A stretch of 64,000 nt of DNA, taken from Bathynomus jamesi (taxonomy: Eukaryota; Arthropoda; Malacostraca; Isopoda; Cirolanidae). This document shows positions 1 to 10,482 of this stretch, one piece after another (position 1 is the stretch's first letter; each line of letters opens with the position of its first letter). The stretch spans positions 495,001-559,000 of the forward strand of contig JAJOZX010001567.1 in assembly GCA_023014485.1 (NCBI GenBank). The letters run 5' to 3'. The notes under the pieces are model-generated. The model was given only the letters and a program-made list of their open reading frames with translations. It was not told where the DNA came from and did not search any database. Both the position numbers and the translations under genes were made by a program.

Positions 1-54
1 CAGCACAGATGAGGTCTCATCCCTGTGTCGATGCATGGAGCATTGGCTGATTAC

Positions 55-81
55 GATAATAATAATAATAATAATAATAAT
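55..81. repeat. (TAA)n microsatellite
   Basis: About nine tandem TAA/ATA triplets. The next 780 bases are AT-rich and hold nothing recognisable; the short open frame there has no domain features. Confidence 0.85.
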
Positions 82-862
82 AGTGGTATGCACTGTTCGT
101 TAAAATACATTTCCAAATAAATACTTTTCTTCAAAGACCCCATCACAGAAATTAAAGATTTCCCGCAACCTTCTTTACATAGAAATATTATCTTCTGTTG
201 TCTCAAATCACTCCAAAAAGAAGTTTTGAAGACTATTTCTTCTATCTAAAGAAGTTATATATCATTAAAAATATTATTATATAATCTGACATGAAGCTTT
301 GATACCCAAAAGAAGGAAAAACTCCCCCTGGAAAGCAACTTCGAAAAGAAGTTACAAGTTCTAAATGTAAAAGGTTTTATTTTGAATGTACAGAGATTTG
401 CATGGTAAATGGGGGTCGTTAGTGACCTTAAATCTTTGAACTTGCTCGGTCTTTGTCTTTCGTATAATCTTTCATGAACGTACGAAGAACAGGACTTACG
501 CAATCGGTTATATATATATGAATACATAAAGAAAATTGCACTAAAATTAATTATAAAGTAAATTAAAAAAGTACTGCGTGGTCGAACTAGCTAACGCACA
601 AACTCGAATACATTAAATAAAATGATGTATTTTAGTTATAATTAAGGGAAGACAAATTAAGGCTTTTTTCCAGCCCTGAAATCTGGCCTTTAAATGCTTC
701 TTGACCTAAAGAAGAATGCAAAAGGTACGTCCTGTCACTGTATTGATTGGTAGTAAACTGTTCGCATTAACCTGTTACAGATAATATAAAGAAATAACAT
801 AACGAAATATGTGTCCATTAGCGATTTTATCATGTGTTCCGTTGGACATCATGCGACAGTAC

Positions 863-864
<2 letters not shown>

Positions 865-933
<69 letters not shown>

Positions 934-980
934 TATATATATATATACTTATTTTAAAGATATATATATATATATATATT
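865..980. repeat. (TA)n microsatellite, interrupted
   Basis: Long dinucleotide TA tract with a few interruptions. It directly abuts the left arm of the inverted repeat that starts near 983. Tyr-Ile repeat frames over it are translated microsatellite, not protein. Confidence 0.9.
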
Positions 981-982
981 AT

Positions 983-1352
983 ATATGTTAAACACAGACC
1001 GTGCATGGAACAAGGAACTCTTCTGGGAAAATTAAATCCACTATAGTCCGGATAAGTAATGGTAAATGACAAATACCATAGTTTTTTCTTTTTCTGAATG
1101 TAGGGATCTAGGCTTGCTTTAAACCCTAGATCCATGTCCCAAAGCTGGATCCTGTTTGCTTTGCAGATAGCTGGTGAGGGAAGCTATATTTATGGGATCT
1201 CTTTGCGAGAGACCCGTTGCCCACGTCGGGCTAAAATCATGAAAAAGAAAAAACTATGGTATTTGTCATTTACCATTACTTATCCGGACTATAGTGGATT
1301 TAATTTTCCCAGAAGAGTTCCTTGTTCCATGCACGGTCTGTGTTTAACATAT
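983..1352. repeat. inverted repeat, 112-bp arms
   Basis: Bases 983-1094 are the reverse complement of 1241-1352, essentially without mismatch. The arms carry the tract from ATATGTTAAACACAG to the TTTTTTCTTTTTC end. The spacer of about 146 bases holds the GGGATCTAGGCTTGC segment, which is duplicated downstream. A third partial copy of the arm lies at 56002-56106. The function is unknown; it is probably part of an unclassified dispersed element inserted in (TA)n. Confidence 0.8.
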
Positions 1353-1833
1353 AATGTTCTCAGGGAACCATTCTGAGTTTGTGTATACTAAACGGACGTG
1401 TTTCGTGCCTTGAAAAGTGGACGCTCAATGTCCCGGTTGAGGTTTAAGTTTTGGTTTTTTTGGCTAAAAATACAATAGTTACCCCCTTTTTCTTTGATTT
1501 ATTCAACACGACGTGAATGCAACGAGTCTTTTACTTATATAGAGGTTCTGAATGTAGGGATCTAGGCTTGCTTTAAACCCTAGATCCATGTCCCAAAGCT
1601 GGATCCTGTTTGCTTTGCAGATAGCTGGTGAGGGAAGCTATATTTATGGGATCTCTTTGCGAGAGACCCGTTGCCCACGTCGGGCTAAAATCATGAAAAA
1701 GAAAAAACTATGGTATTTGTCATTTACCATTACTTATCCGGACTATAGTGGATTTAATTTTCCCAGAAGAGTTCCTTGTTCCATGCACGGTCTGTGTTTA
1801 ACATATAATGTTCTCAGGGAACCATTCTGAGTT

Positions 1834-1840
<7 letters not shown>
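1092..1840 (+). repeat. direct duplication, 454-bp period
   Basis: The segment 1092-1386 recurs at 1546-1840 with no difference seen, so an 80-codon open frame appears twice. The 160-base spacer (1387-1545) is present once. The right copy runs straight into (TA)n. Near-identity implies a recent tandem duplication or two very young copies. A diverged relative of the CCCAAAGCTGG part is at about 6900-6985. I regard the open frame as non-coding. Confidence 0.85.
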
Positions 1841-1875
<35 letters not shown>

Positions 1876-2209
1876 TGTTACATAAGCTCAGTTATATAAC
1901 TGTGGTTTTCCTCAAATGACGTTAATAAAAGCATTATATCCTTTAAGATCCCCCAACTTATATAAACCCCTTTACCCCAAGTACCCATATAAGCCCGAGT
2001 AGCTTGATGAGAGTCAGATTTTTAGGGGCTTTAAGGGACTTTAGCACTAATAAGAAAAAGTGAAGATGGTCAAGGAGAAATTCTAAAAAGAAAATGCTCT
2101 CTTTAACTTATATCTTCTGTGTAGAGAAATTACAAAAAAGTCAAATTTAACCAAATCTGATTTATCTGAATTATTAAATGATATACTGAAGAGCTTCTAT
2201 TTTTTACCC

Positions 2210-2385
2210 TCGCGACGGAAACATATGCCTTGGTACGTGCCCCATATGGTAAGAACGAACTCGCCTGGACCGGAATACACATACAATCACAAAGGACCTA
2301 TACACATTTCGTCGGCGAGACCAAACCATGGACACTCTAAAAAACTAACCTAATCTAACCTAACGTAACTTAGTTTAACTCAATA
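2210..2385 (+). repeat. dispersed repeat ending in TAACC-like tract
   Basis: It ends with GGACACTCTAAAAAACTAAC followed by a degenerate CTAACCTAACGTAACTT run. The same junction (GACACTCTAAAAACTAAT plus a TTAACCTAGC-like run) occurs near 44085-44150, so this is a repeat family with a telomere-like tail and not a telomere. Confidence 0.55.
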
Positions 2386-2454
2386 ATAACTTGTCGGTAG
2401 AATGCCAAGTCGGTCAGATGTGATAAAGCCGACCACAAAGACAAAATTCGGAGC

Positions 2455-2640
2455 AAGTGTAGTTTACGTCCCCCTGTAGTGCCTAGTGTAGTTTACGTTC
2501 CCCTACATTATCCTAGTGTAGTTTACATTCCCCTCCATTATCCTAGTGTAGTTTACTTTCCCCTACATTATCCTAGTGTAGTTTACGTTCCCCTACATTA
2601 TCCTAGTGTATTTTGCGTTCCCCAACTTTGTCCGTGTATA
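2455..2640 (+). repeat. 30-bp minisatellite, about 6 units
   Basis: Consensus unit CCTAGTGTAGTTTACGTTCC followed by CCTACATTAT. Outer units are more diverged than inner ones. The 30-bp period keeps a 60-codon frame open by arithmetic alone. Confidence 0.9.
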
Positions 2641-2654
2641 CCTAATAAAATAAA

Positions 2655-2702
2655 ACGTTAAAACTAACGAAAATATTACGACTTAACCTAACCAAGCGTC
2701 AA
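2655..2702 (+). repeat. fragment of a foldback family (see 37227)
   Basis: The tract reading ACGAAAATATTACGACTTAA then CCTAACCAAGCGTCAA matches the interior of the 37.2-kb foldback element (near 37318-37355) with few differences. It ends at a (TA)n tract. Confidence 0.6.
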
Positions 2703-2888
2703 TATATATATATATATATATAAATAAAGATTTTGGAATACAATCTTATTTCCAAAAAGTGGAAACCTCCTTATTGACCGAAAATAAGAACACGATGTTG
2801 TTGATGACATCATATCAAGGGCAAATTATCAACTTCCATTCACCCATACTGAGAGATAAGTTTCTAGCAGAAGCGTCCTCCTTTATAT

Positions 2889-2948
2889 ATATAAGAGAGA
2901 GAGAGAGAGAGAGAGAGAATCTACAATATATATATATATATATATATA
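2889..2948. repeat. (GA)n then (TA)n microsatellite
   Basis: A GA run of about 15 units, a short unique bridge, and a TA run that directly precedes the MITE at 2949. Confidence 0.85.
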
Positions 2949-3169
2949 GGGTGAACCAAATGTAGGTGGACAGTAAATGATAACGTTTATTTTGAGAATA
3001 CATATTTAATTTTTTTGTATACTATAATACAATATAAAATTAAATAAATTTAGTTATAATTTAATATAATAAAACACAAACACCATAGTTATAATGAACA
3101 CCATAGTTATAATATAATATAACACAAACCGTATTCAACCTACTGTCCACCTACTTTTGGTTCACCGTG
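2949..3169 (-). mobile_element. TA-inserted MITE, copy 1
   Basis: A 221-bp element with TIRs of about 24 bases (GGTGAACCAAATGTAGGTGG at the left, its complement with one change at the right), flanked by TA. The interior is AT-rich with a repeated ACACCATAGTTATAATG. It has no coding capacity. The TA target suggests mobilisation by a Tc1/mariner transposase. A reverse-oriented copy is at 8570-8793. Confidence 0.9.
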
Positions 3170-3419
3170 TATATATATATAAAAGAAATTTATTCCTCAG
3201 ATATTTCAGGTACGGTATATGTTTATTTATTTTATCACTGGAGAACATTCATATTATTTTTTTTTTTGTTTGCAGCTCGAATGAATAGTGAAATGTGTGT
3301 CTATATAGGAAATCCATACACGAGAAAGGCGTCGAATAATCCGGAGGACATTCTATTCTTTTGGTTAAAACAAGAACAAAATCGGTTCTTTTGTATACAA
3401 ATTTTCAGCTTTTTCTTCT

Positions 3420-3500
3420 CATTTTATTATTATTATTATCATCATTATTATTATTATTATTATTATTGTTGCTTATTATTATTATTATTATTATTATTTG
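3420..3500. repeat. (TTA)n microsatellite
   Basis: Imperfect TTA/TTG triplet run. The 209-codon frame spanning it is low complexity (poly-Tyr, poly-Leu, Arg-Glu) and is not accepted as a gene. Confidence 0.85.
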
Positions 3501-3685
3501 TGCTTTATACGTGCTATCTTAAACCTTTTCTGTTCTCGTATATGAACTTTATCGATTTTGCTTCAAATGTGACATTAAACTTTCAACGAATATTTAAGTT
3601 TAAATGGACAAAAATGAGCAAAAAACAAAACAAAAATGAGAATAAAAAATGTGATTTACGAAAGGAGATAGAATTGGAGTGTTAT

Positions 3686-3686
<1 letters not shown>

Positions 3687-3734
<48 letters not shown>
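3687..3734. repeat. (GA)n microsatellite
   Basis: About 24 uninterrupted GA units. Confidence 0.9.
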
Positions 3735-3740
<6 letters not shown>

Positions 3741-3940
3741 TAATAAAAATTCGACATAAAACGTTATCCGATTCCCATCAAAATTTAATGCTCTAAAAAT
3801 AAATATTTTCCATCAGCAGCGATTTTAAATGACTTTTTCTTCATTATAAATTATCTATCAATTTTTCGGCGGAAATTTCATTTAAAACTAATCAAAATGA
3901 TCTATTTTGACTTTTCCAATGGATATTAAAAATGTCAAGT

Positions 3941-3953
3941 GCTCTCTCTCTCT

Positions 3954-4019
<66 letters not shown>
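3941..4019. repeat. (CT)n(TA)n compound microsatellite
   Basis: A CT run with one break passes directly into a long TA run. The 550 bases after it (to about 4570) hold no recognised feature. Confidence 0.9.
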
Positions 4020-4022
<3 letters not shown>

Positions 4023-4574
4023 ATAATGTTAATTAAGTTAATGATTGCTTGTTTCGAGGTCAGCAGGTCTTTTCAGATCACGTCAATTGATTGTCAATAA
4101 TAAAAGTGATAAAAGGTTTTGTTGACTTTTCATTTATTTATCAAAACAAAAGAGAAAAGTTTTATTGTGATTATGAGATTTAAGTGTGATAAAAACAAGT
4201 TACAGTTGTTTGAATGAGAGTTGAATGCAAGTTCACAGAATGAGTGAAACTAGAGTTGAAATCTTATAAATGTGCCCTTCAATAATGACTTGAAAGTCTT
4301 TATATAAAGTTAGATGAATGACATCAGGCCAATGCGACCTGTTACGATGTTGTTACATGATGAGATCTAACGTGTCACTGAGGACTTTATTCGAGGAAGG
4401 AAGCGAAGTGTGACGTTTACAGCAGAGCGGGAAGGCTTTGAGGGAGTCTCGTGATGTGATGTCATTTTGGTCGCGGCCATGTGCCGACAGAACAATGAGT
4501 CCATTGTGAAGGCTAAAGTCGTTGCAGAAATTGTTAAAGATCGAAAGCATCTTAAGGAGTCTCTAGCTACATAT

Positions 4575-4689
4575 ATACATCAGGAGAGAGGAAACCAACC
4601 CTCTCCTCCACCAAATCCTGCAAATATGGCAGGATACTGCATAGAGGTTGACCGCAGGTCGATCATGAACCCTCGTTCGAAGGCAATAA

Positions 4690-4690
<1 letters not shown>
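4575..4690 (+). mobile_element. LINE 3' tail fragment
   Basis: The stretch around CTGCATAGAGGTTGACCGCA and GGTCGATCATGAACC matches the LINE tail at 18640-18765 with modest divergence. Only the end of the last coding region and the 3' UTR remain. It is followed by (TA)n at 4693-4726, beyond which a LINE reverse-transcriptase remnant starts. Confidence 0.7.
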
Positions 4691-4729
<39 letters not shown>

Positions 4730-6150
4730 AGGGAGAAAATATACGACTTTTTGGAGACACATGAAAGATTTAATGAGAACCAGCACGGATTCCGATCAGT
4801 AAAATCGTGCCTATTATAACTAATAGAGCACTATAACAATATCATAGACGCACTTCAGAGCAATGCTAACTACGATGTAATCTGCACGGATTTTGCTAAG
4901 ACATTCGATAAGTGTGATCATGACATAATAGCACATAAAATGAAACACATGGGAATAACAGGCAAAGTGAGCAAATGGATCTACAATTTCCTCAGGGAAC
5001 GGCAGCAAACCGTATATCATCATTATCATCACAATCGGAAGTATGCGGCTCAATTACACAAGGAACAGTATTAGTTATCAGCTCCATTATCATGCTGGCA
5101 GACATAAAGGATGAAGTAGACGACAACAGTATAGTAACCCCCTTTGCTGCTGATACGAAGATCAGCAGAAAAATCGGCAATGCAGAAGATATGGAAGCCC
5201 TACAGAGGGACACAAACAAAATATACAAATGGTCGGAAGACAAAAACATGAATTTTAACACCGAGAAACTTCAGCTCTTGAGATATGGAAGAAACGAGGA
5301 ACTTAAACAGATGGCATTCCTTGTGAGTTTGACTCTCTTCTTCTTCTATTAGAGGGGGTCGCTTTTGCGGGCATTTGCCACTAGTCTCTCCTTCCTGCAT
5401 AAAAAAATACTATACTCCAGATACACAAGAATTCAGAGAAGCACGAAAGCAAAAGATTTAGGGGTAATAATGACCGATGATGCAAAATTTGAAACACAGA
5501 ATCAGATAGCGATAAATAAAGCAAAAAAAGTTACGGGACAGCTAATGAGAACCTTCACAAGAAGGGAAGAGAAGGTAAAGATTACCCTGCTGAAAGCACT
5601 GATTATACCAAACGTTGAATAATGCTTAGTCTTGAGGTGCCCATACAAAAAAGAAGAAATTAATAAACTAAAAGAAATTCAAAGAAATTTCACAGGCAAG
5701 ATTGATGGCTGCAAAGAACTCAACTACTGGAATAATTTACATATGGAAAATGATCGAAAAAACTGGTACCTAACCTCAAACTAAACCCAATTAACATCCA
5801 AACAACACTGGAAAATAGGAAATGTAGAATGTGTACTAGTGTAGTGTTCTCAAATTAAAGGCCCGACAAGGGACTCCCTCAACACTGAAGGAAAATAGCT
5901 TGGTTGTCAAGGGGCCAAGATTTTTTAACCAGCTTCCAAAAGACCTCAGGAACGTGACAGGGGTCAAAGTTGAAATCTTCAAAAGAAGACTAGAAGCCTG
6001 GCTCAGGACGGTACTAGATGAGCCGGGTTTGTCTGGCTATGTGAGATGGAGATCGCAAGAAAGCAACTCGTTCTTCCATCAGGCCATGCCTAAAGGTGGG
6101 GTCACCAGCTTGACCTTCGTGAGAAGAAAAACCGACGCATGGAACTTTTA
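4730..6150 (+). pseudogene. LINE reverse transcriptase remnant
   Basis: Multiply broken remains of a non-LTR retrotransposon polymerase. Visible in order are NQHGFRS, a degraded FAKTFDKCDHD block (active-site Asp region), GITGKVSKWIYNFLRERQQT, and the YADD region read as FAADTKIS. There the first catalytic Asp has become Ala. LGVIMTDDAKF and the C-terminal block FFNQLPKDLRNVTG, DEPGLSGYVRWRSQESNS follow. Frame changes and stops fall near 4820, 5060, 5352, 5622 and 5780. Around 5320-5410 an unrelated stretch interrupts the homology. The C-terminal motif matches LINE tails at 18565, 50098 and 53299, and the endonuclease half at 53876 may be the same family. It cannot be functional. Confidence 0.85.
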
Positions 6151-6199
6151 TCAGGTTTGCCAGGTTTATTTTTATATACAGTATATATATATATATGAT

Positions 6200-6232
6200 A
6201 ATGAAATGAAAATGAAAATGAAAATGAAAAGG
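6200..6232 (+). repeat. GAAAAT hexamer repeat
   Basis: Five GAAAAT/GAAATG units just downstream of the LINE remnant. Confidence 0.7.
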
Positions 6233-6325
6233 TTTATTGGCAGACTATAGTCCATATAACAAATATTATTAATACAATGACAGTTCATATGCTAAGGATA
6301 GAAATATATAGAAATATATATATAT

Positions 6326-6545
6326 AGTGGTGGTGGTGGTGGTGGTGGTGGTTAGTGTCGCTGACTACGAATCCATCGGCCCCGGAATCGAGACCCGGTG
6401 ACGGCAGCCGGCGCGCAGCAAAACCCAGCTGTTTATCCTTCCACACAATAAAGAAAGTGGTTGTTAGATAAATGGGTACCCTGTGTTGCCTAGTGGTTAA
6501 GACGCTGGGTTGCTGGTGGGGCGTGGTTTGGATTCCACGTTAAAC
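6326..6545 (+). mobile_element. dimeric tRNA-derived SINE, copy 1
   Basis: Two tRNA-like units lie in tandem. The first has an A-box-like GGTGGTTAGTGTCGCTGAC and a B-box-like GGAATCGAGACCC. The second has GCCTAGTGGTTAAGACGCTG and GGTTTGGATTCC. The linker (CCAGCTGTTTATCCTTCCAC) and both units are shared with the minus-strand copy at 49800-50062. The A box follows a GTG microsatellite run (6330-6353). It would be transcribed by RNA polymerase III if intact and mobilised by a LINE. Confidence 0.8.
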
Positions 6546-6564
6546 TGTAGGTCTAAAGTGGAAT

Positions 6565-6630
6565 GAAAAGCTTGACCTTCGTCAGAATGAACAATTCGGA
6601 CGGAAGCTAACCAAAGTTTATCAAAGGTAT
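6565..6630 (+). mobile_element. LINE 3' end fragment
   Basis: It contains AGCTTGACCTTCGTCAGAAT, which matches the LINE 3' ends at about 6110 and 53348. Joined to the SINE just upstream, this may be the LINE-like tail through which the SINE is mobilised. Confidence 0.55.
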
Positions 6631-6889
6631 ATATATATATATATCCTGGTATCTCAGTATTTACGCACTCTAAAAGCTTTCCGCTGTTTGTACCTTATTT
6701 CCGCGCGGGAAAATGTACTAAACGTAAAAAATACACTCGGTAAACCAAAGGTACACTGAGAGCACACTCAAAGATTTTCTTTACTCCCTAGACGTGTACT
6801 TTTTGTACGTTTACTTAGTTCAAGAGGACACCGCTTAAGAAAAAAATTACCATTTCAGCTACTCTTTATGTACTATCGGCCCACTTAAC

Positions 6890-6990
6890 TTTGGGACAGA
6901 CCCTGTCCCAAAGCTGGGTCTTATCTGCCTAGCAGATAGATGGTGACGGAAGCTATATTTTGGTTGACGGAAGCTATATATACTGTGTAT
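6890..6990 (+). repeat. diverged copy of the 1134 repeat
   Basis: The tract reading CCCAAAGCTGGGTCTTATCT, then GCAGATAGATGG and GGAAGCTATA, parallels 1138-1195. GACGGAAGCTATAT is repeated twice here. It abuts the mariner element on its left. Confidence 0.5.
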
Positions 6991-6993
6991 ATA

Positions 6994-8563
6994 CAGGGTG
7001 TTTCGGGAGGAAAGGTCAATACTTCGGGAGGTGATAGTATCGGTCATTGTGAGAAAAAAAGTTAATATGAACATGTGTCTAATTCTGAATGGTTACGGAG
7101 ATAGAGCTGTTTGAATCTGATGCGCGCGCAGCTCTTCCTCCCTCTTCCCTCCCCTATAACTTTGAACCATGTAAGCGTGTAACATAAGCCAATCGACAGC
7201 TGACTGTTGTGAGTGACATTGTTTGGTGTTTGAAGCAGTGTTAAGAATGCCACACACTTTCACACATGCCGAATATGCAGATATGGTGTATGTCTACTGT
7301 TTTTGCGATGGAAGTGCAACAGCTGCTGTTGCAGAATACCGTCGACGGTTTCCGAACCGCAGAATTCCGGATCGAAGAGTGTTTACCAGGGTTTTCAACA
7401 CATTGCGTGAGAGTGGTACACTTACCAGCGCTCATGTTTCATCTGAACGTGAAGGTCAACAAGATGTGGATGAAGTAGAAAACATTCTTCAGTTGGCAGA
7501 GTGTAGTCCTACAACTAGCTCACGAAGAATTTCTACACGTCTCGGTGTACCACACACAAGAGTATGCCGAACATTACGTAAGGAAGGCTTGCATCCATAT
7601 CATGTACAGCGTGTACAACACCTTCAACCAGGAGACGCTGCCATGCGACTGGAATTTTGTCATTGGGTAAATGCTAATCGCCGATTGCTTCGATTAATAC
7701 TGTTCACCGATGAAGCTACTTTCACCCGTGACGGTATCAACAACACTCGTAACTCTCATCGGTGGTCAGACGAAAATCCAAATGCCACTGTGGAAACAAA
7801 TTTTCAACATCGCTTCTCTGCTAATGTGTGGTGCGGTATCATCGATGATCAGCTGATTGGCCCTGTTACTGTAGAGAATCGCCTTACAGGACAAACTTAC
7901 TTAGAATTTCTGCAAAATGAATTGCCAGGACTATCGAAGGATGTTCCTTTGGTTACACGCGCTGGTATGTACTTTCAGCATGACGGAGCTCCTCCACATT
8001 CTACCCGTCTGGTGATGCAATACCTAAATCAAACTTTCCCTGATCGATGGATCGGCCGCGGTGATCCCATTCAATGGCCACCAAGGTCTCCAAACCTCTC
8101 TCCGGTAGATTATTATTGTTTGTGGGGGTGGATGAAAAGTCAAGTTTATAAAAGAAAGGGGGACACACGAGACGAATTGCTCGCGCGCATTTTGGATGCT
8201 GCTGCCCGCATAAAGGAACGTCAAGATCAACTCAGACGAACAACACGCGATCTTCGCACACGAGTTGCAAAGTGCATTGAGGTTGACGGTGGGATTTTCG
8301 AAAACGTATTGTAAACTGTAACAAATTTGTCATTTCTGTATCTGATACCATTCAAAATGCCAATGTTTAAACATTAAATGTTAGAAACAGTAATTGGTTT
8401 CTCTTTCTTGATTACTATTAACAATGCTTTTGTATTTGTAGATTCAAACAGCTCTATCTCCGTAACCATTCAGAATTAGATAATATTCATATGAACTTTT
8501 TTTCTCACAATGACCGATACTATCACCTCCCGAAGTATTGACCTTTCCTCCTGAAACACCCTG
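6994..8563 (+). mobile_element. complete mariner-type transposon, DD41D
   Basis: A 1,570-bp element flanked by TA. The TIRs are long (6994-7119 and 8443-8563) and differ at only a few positions. They start CAGGGTGTTTCGGGAGG and end near the AGCTGTTTGAATCT block. One intron-less transposase gene lies between them. Long TIRs with an open transposase make this the only element in the window that looks autonomous. Its right end is only 6 bases from the MITE at 8570. Confidence 0.93.
7247..8314 (+). CDS. mariner/Tc1-superfamily transposase, DD41D
   Basis: A 355-residue transposase that cuts and pastes its own element by binding the TIRs and joining to TA sites. The N-terminal half has two helix-turn-helix regions (around residues 8-55 and 80-120; note RRRFPNRRIPDRRVF and STRLGVPHTRVCRTLRKEG). 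The catalytic domain shows FTDEATF (first Asp), FQHDGAPPH (second Asp) and RSPNLSPVDYY (third Asp). I count 41 residues between the second and third Asp, so DD41D rather than the DD34D of classic mariners. The WPPRSP and RWIGRG blocks are typical. I chose the ATG at 7247; the frame is open upstream to 7223 but only from a TTG. The stop is TAA at 8312. No break is visible, so it may be active. Confidence 0.92.
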   Translation: MPHTFTHAEYADMVYVYCFCDGSATAAVAEYRRRFPNRRIPDRRVFTRVFNTLRESGTLTSAHVSSEREGQQDVDEVENILQLAECSPTTSSRRISTRLGVPHTRVCRTLRKEGLHPYHVQRVQHLQPGDAAMRLEFCHWVNANRRLLRLILFTDEATFTRDGINNTRNSHRWSDENPNATVETNFQHRFSANVWCGIIDDQLIGPVTVENRLTGQTYLEFLQNELPGLSKDVPLVTRAGMYFQHDGAPPHSTRLVMQYLNQTFPDRWIGRGDPIQWPPRSPNLSPVDYYCLWGWMKSQVYKRKGDTRDELLARILDAAARIKERQDQLRRTTRDLRTRVAKCIEVDGGIFENVL

Positions 8564-8569
8564 TATATA

Positions 8570-8789
8570 CACGGTGAACCAAAAGTAGGTGGACAGTAGG
8601 TTGAATACGGTTTGTGTTATATTATATTATAACTATGGTGTTCATTATAACTATGGTGTTTGTGTTTTATTATATTAAATATTATAACTAAATTTATTTA
8701 AATTTTATTTTGTATTATAGTATACAAAAAAATTAAATATGTATTCTCAAAATAAACGTTATCATTTACTGTCCACCTACATTTGGTTC

Positions 8790-8793
<4 letters not shown>
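8570..8793 (+). mobile_element. TA-inserted MITE, copy 2
   Basis: Reverse-oriented copy of the MITE at 2949-3169: 224 bp, same TIRs (GGTGAACCAAAAGTAGGTGG and complement), same interior ACTATGGTGTT repeats, flanked by TA. The two copies differ at few positions. (TA)n follows at 8794-8829. Confidence 0.9.
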
Positions 8794-8835
<42 letters not shown>

Positions 8836-8837
<2 letters not shown>

Positions 8838-9159
8838 GGAATACCTCTAAATTCGTCGTTAATTCGTTCGGGAATAACACGACGAAATACGAAACGACGA
8901 AATTCGAGGTAGTTTCAATGAGAAAACATTTTACTTTATGTTATTAAACAGATTAATTAATCAAATTCTACTCGTTTTTCGGCAAAATATGTAATATATT
9001 GCGTTAGTGAACAGTTGAATTTCGTCAATTGCGATCGTTTTTTTTTCACATTTTTGCAAAAAACGACGAATCTGCGAATATGGACGACGGATTGCGAAAC
9101 TATAGGTAGTGAAAGATTGACGACGAATCTGCGAAACGACGAATTTTGAGGTATTCCTG
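8836..9159. mobile_element. pogo/Tigger-like MITE
   Basis: A 324-bp element with TIRs CAGGAATACCTCTAAATTCG and its near complement at the right (AATTTTGAGGTATTCCTG). The interior holds at least six CGACGAA motifs in both orientations. The CAGNANNACCTC tip resembles Tigger/pogo ends. There is no coding capacity. The classification is by TIR resemblance only. Confidence 0.65.
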
Positions 9160-9164
9160 TATAT

Positions 9165-9329
9165 GATGCAAATCCACAAGGAAAAAGAAAAAATTATTCC
9201 AAGACTTTTCATGTATTCAGCAGTATACCCCTTCAGGTGAATACATGAAAGGCCTTGAAATAATTTTATCTTTTTCCTTGTGGATTTGCATCATTCATTC
9301 ATTCCACGTGTTTAAGTGTGAAATTCATC

Positions 9330-9333
<4 letters not shown>
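9165..9333. mobile_element. foldback element of the GATGCAAACCC family, copy A
   Basis: The two halves are complementary: GATGCAAATCCACAAGGAAA at the left, and TTTCCTTGTGGATTTGCATC near 9276-9295. An outer one-sided segment CACGTGTTTAAGTGTGAAAT then TCATCCC ends in (TA)n. The centre (CCCCTTCAGG) is where the hairpin turns. Sister copies are at 13012, 29700, 37528 and 49185. Confidence 0.8.

Positions 9334-9380
<47 letters not shown>
9334..9380. repeat. (TA)n microsatellite
   Basis: Pure TA run at the right end of the foldback element. The next 230 bases are AT-rich without features. Confidence 0.9.
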
Positions 9381-9382
<2 letters not shown>

Positions 9383-9614
9383 TAAAGACATCATTAAGAA
9401 ATGTATCTAAATTTACTTTACAAGTATACGGTGTCCTCTCTATTCTTCGATCTAAATCTTCGTTCGTAATATTTAATATGTCAATATTTGACGACTCATT
9501 TAAGAAATTACGAAGGATAATCCTTGATGCGAATAAAGTAAAATAAATATATAAGTTTTACTTCTTTTTTCAAATATTTCTAGTGTATTATTTATTATAA
9601 TGTGTATGTAAGAT

Positions 9615-9735
<121 letters not shown>

Positions 9736-9821
9736 GGATGTCCGCGAGAAATAATGGTGCAAAGATAAGTAGTTATATTTTTCTTATTAATCAATATGCT
9801 CGTATATAATATATATAATTA

Positions 9822-10482
9822 GGGTGGCCCTTATTTTTCAACTTTTGAAATTACTTGCTCCCAACTCCTAATCTTCTTCCAATATATAAAAAAGTGCTCT
9901 GTGCAAAATTTTAGCTCAATTGGGCTATATTAAGATGGCCCCCAAAGGCCCTAAATTTTCAAAATTCACCGATAATTGGTATTTCTAATATAAAACCTTT
10001 ATAATTCATTTGCAAACTTTTATTTGGGAAAATAATCACAAAGCATAATCAAAAGTGAATTTTATTTACAACAAATAATTACGCCGCTTATATAGGCCGC
10101 AGGCGCAGAACTTTCTAGAACCTTCCAGAAGCGGTTTTTTTACGCACTTATGATACTTTTCAATTTCCGTGAATATCTCGTCCAATTTTGGTTTTAAGTA
10201 AATAATGGTTATAACTGAATTTATTGTAAATTGAATTCTCTTTCGATCGTATTCTATATTTCTTTCGAATAAAACACTGTAAAGAAGATAAAAACGGTTT
10301 TATATGAAAAAATATCAATATTGTTAAAATCTGAAAATTTAGGGCCTTTGGGGCCCATCTTAATATTGTCTGATTGAGCTGAAATTTTACACAGAGCATT
10401 TTTACATGGATTAGAACAACTTTGGAGGTTGGGAGATGAAAAATATTTCATTTCAGAAAATCACATACAACTAAGGGCCACC

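Noticed and set aside
834..1135. Tyr-Ile-rich open frames over TA runs (here and at about twenty other places)
   Set aside because: Translated (TA)n and (CA)n microsatellites; the frames exist because the repeats lack stops.
1134..1830. Two identical 80-codon frames
   Set aside because: They are the same duplicated non-coding repeat; a third copy at 56 kb lacks the start.
2340..2385. Chromosome end (telomere)
   Set aside because: The TTAGG-like units are degenerate, short and internal to a dispersed repeat.
2455..2640. CRISPR-like array
   Set aside because: 30-bp units are head-to-tail without unique spacers, in a eukaryotic context; a minisatellite. The same holds for 36040-36335.
3167..3796. 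209-codon frame
   Set aside because: Made of (TTA)n and (GA)n repeats with short AT-rich links; no domain or conserved composition.
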